From contig JAHBWQ010000017.1 in the NCBI GenBank assembly GCA_019636915.1, forward strand, positions 1 to 36,246: a stretch of 36,246 nt of DNA, written 5' to 3'. This stretch comes from Nitrospira sp. (GTDB lineage: Bacteria; Nitrospirota; Nitrospiria; Nitrospirales; Nitrospiraceae). The position numbers and the translations under genes were made by a program. Below, one piece after another: positions 33,229 through 36,246 of this stretch (its first letter is position 1; the number at the start of each line of letters is the position of its first letter). Below the pieces are notes generated by a model. That model made no database searches and was not told the DNA's origin. It saw only the letters and a program-made list of their open reading frames with translations.

Positions 33229-33942
33229 TCAGCTCAACAGCCAATTCCAGAAAGTGGTGAGCCAGCTAAGGATCATGTCGACCCACGAGTTGTCCGTTCC
33301 TGGAGGGTCGGCACTCATCGACGGTGATGGGACTGATGGTGTGGCTGGTGATAGACTCGGTATAGCAGGCGCAGATTCTGGTAGCTGAGCCACGATGGGT
33401 TCTTGCGCTGGTGATTCTGACACGATTGCCGGTTCAGCAGCAATGGCCTGAGCGATGGCCAGCTCCTCTTCATCCGATGCAACAGGTAGAGGGGCTTGGG
33501 CCTCCTCCACTTCCTGTTTATAGTGCGCGGCCGTACTCTGCAATGATGCGCGCTCGTGCCGAAGGTCTGCGATCTTACGTGCAAGATTCCAACTCTGGTT
33601 CATCAACGCCGCAACCTGTCCTTTGAGTGAGGTCAGCATGGCCTCTGCCCGCTGTCTCATGACCGGCAACTGCTCTTCCTCACGCTGGATGGACGCGCGT
33701 AGTTCAGCCGTGGTCGCATCCTCATGCCGATTGGCGGCCTGTAGCCCAGCAATTTGCTGGTCAAGTTCCTTCACTTCGTCTCGAACCGATTCAAGTGCTC
33801 GCGCATGTTCCCGTGCCTCGGCCTTCAGTCGTTCGTAAGCACTTCGACTGACGCAGCCAACTTCCGTGCATAGTACCCCCACGATCACACACACAGTGAT
33901 CCGTTGCAGGACTCCTGAGATTGTGGTGGTAGGGTTTGTCAT
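33229..33942 (-). CDS. Coiled-coil envelope protein, probable lipoprotein
   Basis: About 237 residues from MTNPTTTIS (ATG at 33942 with GAGGCGAGG upstream). A hydrophobic signal (RITVCVIVGVLCTEVGC) ends in an imperfect lipobox VGC. A long coiled coil follows (RLKAEAREHARALESVRDEV, KELDQQIAGLQAANRHEDAT, and on to about residue 150), then a proline/serine-rich linker (PSLSPATPSVPSPSMSA) and a tryptophan-rich C-terminal amphipathic segment (SWVDMILSWLTTFWNWLLS). The tail could touch a membrane. Function unknown. Confidence 0.7.
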   Translation of the reverse strand: MTNPTTTISGVLQRITVCVIVGVLCTEVGCVSRSAYERLKAEAREHARALESVRDEVKELDQQIAGLQAANRHEDATTAELRASIQREEEQLPVMRQRAEAMLTSLKGQVAALMNQSWNLARKIADLRHERASLQSTAAHYKQEVEEAQAPLPVASDEEELAIAQAIAAEPAIVSESPAQEPIVAQLPESAPAIPSLSPATPSVPSPSMSADPPGTDNSWVDMILSWLTTFWNWLLS

Positions 33943-34143
33943 AGGCCTCGCCTCATGGGTTAGGTTGACCAGAAGCACTCGTGCCTAGATGCGCTGTTGG
34001 TTCGATGGAGAGCCGGGCGAATGTCTCAAAAACCGGTAAATGCTGCAAGATGACAAAGGTGTACACAGATTGGGGGTGTGTGTCAAGCCCTTCGGTGATC
34101 GGTAGCGTGCTTGCTTGGACAACGTGGGTCAGTTGTGCGTACC

Positions 34144-34764
34144 ATGGTGACCATCATGGCATCTGAGCCGCTCGTCTCTATTCAGCTTCCACCGGACTGC
34201 GAAGCCGCCTTACTTGAACGGTTTCTCAAAGCAGAAGCTATGGCCCTGTGGACGGTGCGATCGGCACGATTGCAGGATGTGCCTCCGAACGTCTATACGT
34301 TTCTTAGAAAACATGAGGAAGATGAGCAGAAGCATCTGGCCCAGTTTGAGACGTTGATCGGTCGGCAGCCGCGTGAACGCGATCGTCTTCCCTCTGTCCC
34401 ACGACAATGGTCGGCATTAGCGGTGCAGATCTATGGATATGAATCATTGGGGTTGGAATTCGCTCGCCTCTTGTTGACGTTGCGGCCGGATCTTGCCTCG
34501 ATTCTTGACGACGAAATCATTCATGTGGGCTTCTTCGAGCGAGAGGTTCGACGCATTCTCTGTGGAGCTCCCGATGCTGCTGAGCAGGCACGCGCGTCGG
34601 CACGCGCGTGGTGGAGGAGATTACCGAAAACGGTCGGACGTTATTTGGAAGCGCCCGTACTCGACCCGTTTCGAGAACGTCTGACGGCGCAAATTCTTGA
34701 GACAGTCGAGCGAAGATTCGTGACGACGGGATTGCTGGAACAGAGGATAGCGCTGCAGGGGTGA
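34144..34764 (+). CDS. Ferritin-like diiron protein
   Basis: 206 residues, helical. Helix one has FLKAEAMALWTVRSARL; helix two has KHEEDEQKHLAQFETL (an ExxH pair); helix three has IYGYESLGLEFARLL; helix four has LDDEIIHVGFFEREV (second ExxH pair). The E, ExxH, E, ExxH order is the diiron site of ferritin-like proteins. No signal peptide. Starts at 34144 and 34156 are both possible and neither has a good ribosome binding site. The last 60 residues form a basic helical tail. Its substrate or role is unknown. Confidence 0.7.
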   Translation: MVTIMASEPLVSIQLPPDCEAALLERFLKAEAMALWTVRSARLQDVPPNVYTFLRKHEEDEQKHLAQFETLIGRQPRERDRLPSVPRQWSALAVQIYGYESLGLEFARLLLTLRPDLASILDDEIIHVGFFEREVRRILCGAPDAAEQARASARAWWRRLPKTVGRYLEAPVLDPFRERLTAQILETVERRFVTTGLLEQRIALQG

Positions 34765-35736
34765 TTAGGCCGGTTCGACGATGAGGCCGGTTACGGCTCC
34801 CATCTTCCGGTATTTCTGGTCTCGTTGTGCAACGAGTTGGTCGACTGGCAGATCAAGTAACTCAAACAGTTGGTTGGTGAGTGTCTTTCCGACAAGATCG
34901 CAGATCGCACCCGGTTCGCGGTGGGCTCCTCCCAGTGGTTCGGGCACGATGGTGTCAATCACGCCCAGCTCCAACAGGTCTTGGGCTGTCATTTTCAATG
35001 CTGATGCAGCCGTCGGAACTTTTTCTGGACTGTCCCACAGAATCGCGGCACATCCCTCCGGTGAAATCACCGAATAGACTGAATGCTCCAGCATCAAGAC
35101 ACGGTCGGCGACACCAAGCGCCAACGCTCCTCCGCTTCCACCTTCACCGATGACGACCGAGATAATCGGGACGGTCAACCGAGACATGACGAACAAGTTC
35201 CGTGCGATGGCTTCAGCTTGGCCCCGTTCTTCGGCGCCGATTCCAGGATAGGCTCCCGGTGTGTCGATAAAGGTCATGATGGGACGGTTGAACTTTTCCG
35301 CCAGCTTCATGAGACGGAGGGCTTTCCGGTACCCTTCCGGGTTCGGCATGCCAAAGTTGCGTTGCATGCGTTCTTTGAGCGTCTTGCCCTTCTGATGCCC
35401 GATCATCATCACCGGGCGGTCATTGAATCGGGCAAACCCACCGACGATGGCCCGGTCATCTCCATAGACGCGGTCGCCATGAAGCTCAAGGAAATCTCGC
35501 GTCAGCGCATGAATATAGTCGAGTGTGCTGGGTCGTTGAGGATGACGAGCGAGCTGTGTTCTCTGCCAGGGCGTTAGGTTCTTGTATAATTCGTGTTCGA
35601 CCTGCGCCAGTTTGGCCCGAAGTTTTCGAATGTCGTTTTGGGAGCTGGGCTTCCCGCTGGTTGCGGCAGCCGAGAGCTTCTCGATTTTTTCTTCGATTTC
35701 CCGGAGCGGCTTTTCAAACTCAAGATAGTCGCGCAT
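34765..35736 (-). CDS. accA: Acetyl-CoA carboxylase carboxyltransferase subunit alpha
   Basis: 323 residues, the usual length for AccA. It transfers the carboxyl group from carboxybiotin to acetyl-CoA to form malonyl-CoA, the first step of fatty-acid synthesis, together with AccD. Signatures: the N-terminal coiled region (RKLRAKLAQVEHELYKNLTP), DRVYGDDRAIVGGFARFN, PIMTFIDTPGAYPGIGAEER and VIGEGGSGGALALGVADRVL. Transcribed on the minus strand, 66 bases after the dnaE stop, as in many bacteria where dnaE and accA are adjacent. The start MRDYLEFEKPL follows a GGAAGGA tract at somewhat long distance. Confidence 0.96.
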   Translation of the reverse strand: MRDYLEFEKPLREIEEKIEKLSAAATSGKPSSQNDIRKLRAKLAQVEHELYKNLTPWQRTQLARHPQRPSTLDYIHALTRDFLELHGDRVYGDDRAIVGGFARFNDRPVMMIGHQKGKTLKERMQRNFGMPNPEGYRKALRLMKLAEKFNRPIMTFIDTPGAYPGIGAEERGQAEAIARNLFVMSRLTVPIISVVIGEGGSGGALALGVADRVLMLEHSVYSVISPEGCAAILWDSPEKVPTAASALKMTAQDLLELGVIDTIVPEPLGGAHREPGAICDLVGKTLTNQLFELLDLPVDQLVAQRDQKYRKMGAVTGLIVEPA

Positions 35737-35802
35737 GGATGTCGGTCGATTCCTTCCGGCGGTTGCGGACCAGTTTTAACTGATCTTCAATATTACTGGT
35801 TC

Positions 35803-36246
35803 CTACGATAACAAAGAAAGGGCCCCTTTGCCTAGTACTTCCTCGACATCCGACACGAAATGGTCACTGGGGCAGACCGTCAGGTTGGGGAGGGGATTGG
35901 TTTCGGCTTCCAGACTTGCTTCCGTCCTGAATAATATGGAGATGGTCGTGCTGCCCGGATGGCGGCGGAAGACATCGAGCAAGCGAGGTAATTGTTCCCG
36001 CACCTCCGGGTGATCCGTGAGACGAATGCGGATACGTTTGATGGATTGTGTTTGAACTTGTGCCAATGGTTCAATTTTACTTCCGCGAAGCTTCGTTCCT
36101 TTATCGCCGCGATCGATCGTCCCGGTAATGCGCACGAGCTGTTCGGGTGTCAGCATCTCACCGGCCGTCTTAAACAAGTCCGGGAACACGATGACTTCCG
36201 TCGTTCCCTGCAGATCTTCGATCGTGAGATAAGCCATGCGATCACC
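35803..36246 (-). CDS. dnaE: DNA polymerase III alpha subunit, C-terminal end (partial)
   Basis: The frame is open to the window edge. It reads GDRMAYLTIEDLQGTTEVIV and FPDLFKTAGEMLTPEQLV, the OB-fold block near the C-terminus of DnaE, followed by LRGSKIEPLAQVQ and a C-terminal region. The true start lies beyond 36246. It is the replicative polymerase. The gene ends 66 bases before accA and is likely in the same transcript. Confidence 0.93.
   Translation of the reverse strand, partial: GDRMAYLTIEDLQGTTEVIVFPDLFKTAGEMLTPEQLVRITGTIDRGDKGTKLRGSKIEPLAQVQTQSIKRIRIRLTDHPEVREQLPRLLDVFRRHPGSTTISILFRTEASLEAETNPLPNLTVCPSDHFVSDVEEVLGKGALSLLS

Overview
The window looks like a chromosomal segment of a Nitrospira-like (Nitrospirota) bacterium of moderately high GC. 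This is an inference, not a database match. It rests on GGAGG-type ribosome binding sites, several very large PAS-rich histidine kinases, many small stress and envelope proteins (CsbD, DUF1328, YqjD/YqjE-like, DUF3015), and a dnaE-accA pair. No rRNA, tRNA, CRISPR array or phage was seen.

Layout. 1-1.8 kb: the 3' part of an outer-membrane barrel gene and a lipoprotein gene. 1.8-6.1 kb: a mobile-element scar with an IS1380-family element (17-bp terminal repeats at 1841 and 3375), a truncated IS3 transposase, a complete IS2-like IS3 element, and a broken glucose-6-phosphate dehydrogenase gene (5' part lost, plus a frameshift). 6.1-8.6 kb: a long non-coding stretch, then a CBS-pair protein, CsbD, a dead second csbD copy with a TAG stop, and a 27-residue membrane peptide. 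8.7-14.1 kb (minus strand): a three-gene signalling operon joined by two ATGA overlaps (CHASE3-multi-PAS kinase, stand-alone receiver, REC-kinase-REC hybrid). 14.5-15.9 kb: a small outer-membrane barrel, a secreted beta/gamma-crystallin-like protein and a DUF1328 membrane peptide. 16.4-19.6 kb: a third hybrid kinase with an eight-helix membrane sensor. 20-24.2 kb: small regulators, then an envelope/stress module (YqjD-like, YqjE-like and a third membrane protein) divergent from a LEA-like secreted protein and a DUF3015 lipoprotein. 24.3-29 kb: Fe/Mn superoxide dismutase, several small proteins, and two convergent NarL-type response regulators. 29.6-34.8 kb: aldo/keto reductase, DUF488, a frameshifted C39-peptidase-like gene, a flavoprotein, a coiled-coil lipoprotein and a ferritin-like protein. 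34.8-36.2 kb (minus): accA and the C-terminal end of dnaE.

How it may work together. The window is dominated by envelope and oxidative stress functions and by phosphorelay components that mostly lack DNA-binding outputs, apart from two NarL-type regulators. The most interesting unexplained signal is an 11-bp CTAG-containing motif, close to RACTAGGGRWT. It occurs in the intergenic regions before csbD, on both sides of the divergent promoter region at 23.1 kb, twice before the CBS gene, and more loosely before the barrel gene at 14.5 kb. It may mark a stress regulon controlled by a NarL-type regulator such as those encoded here. Three genes (zwf, csbD copy 2, the C39-like gene) are visibly broken.
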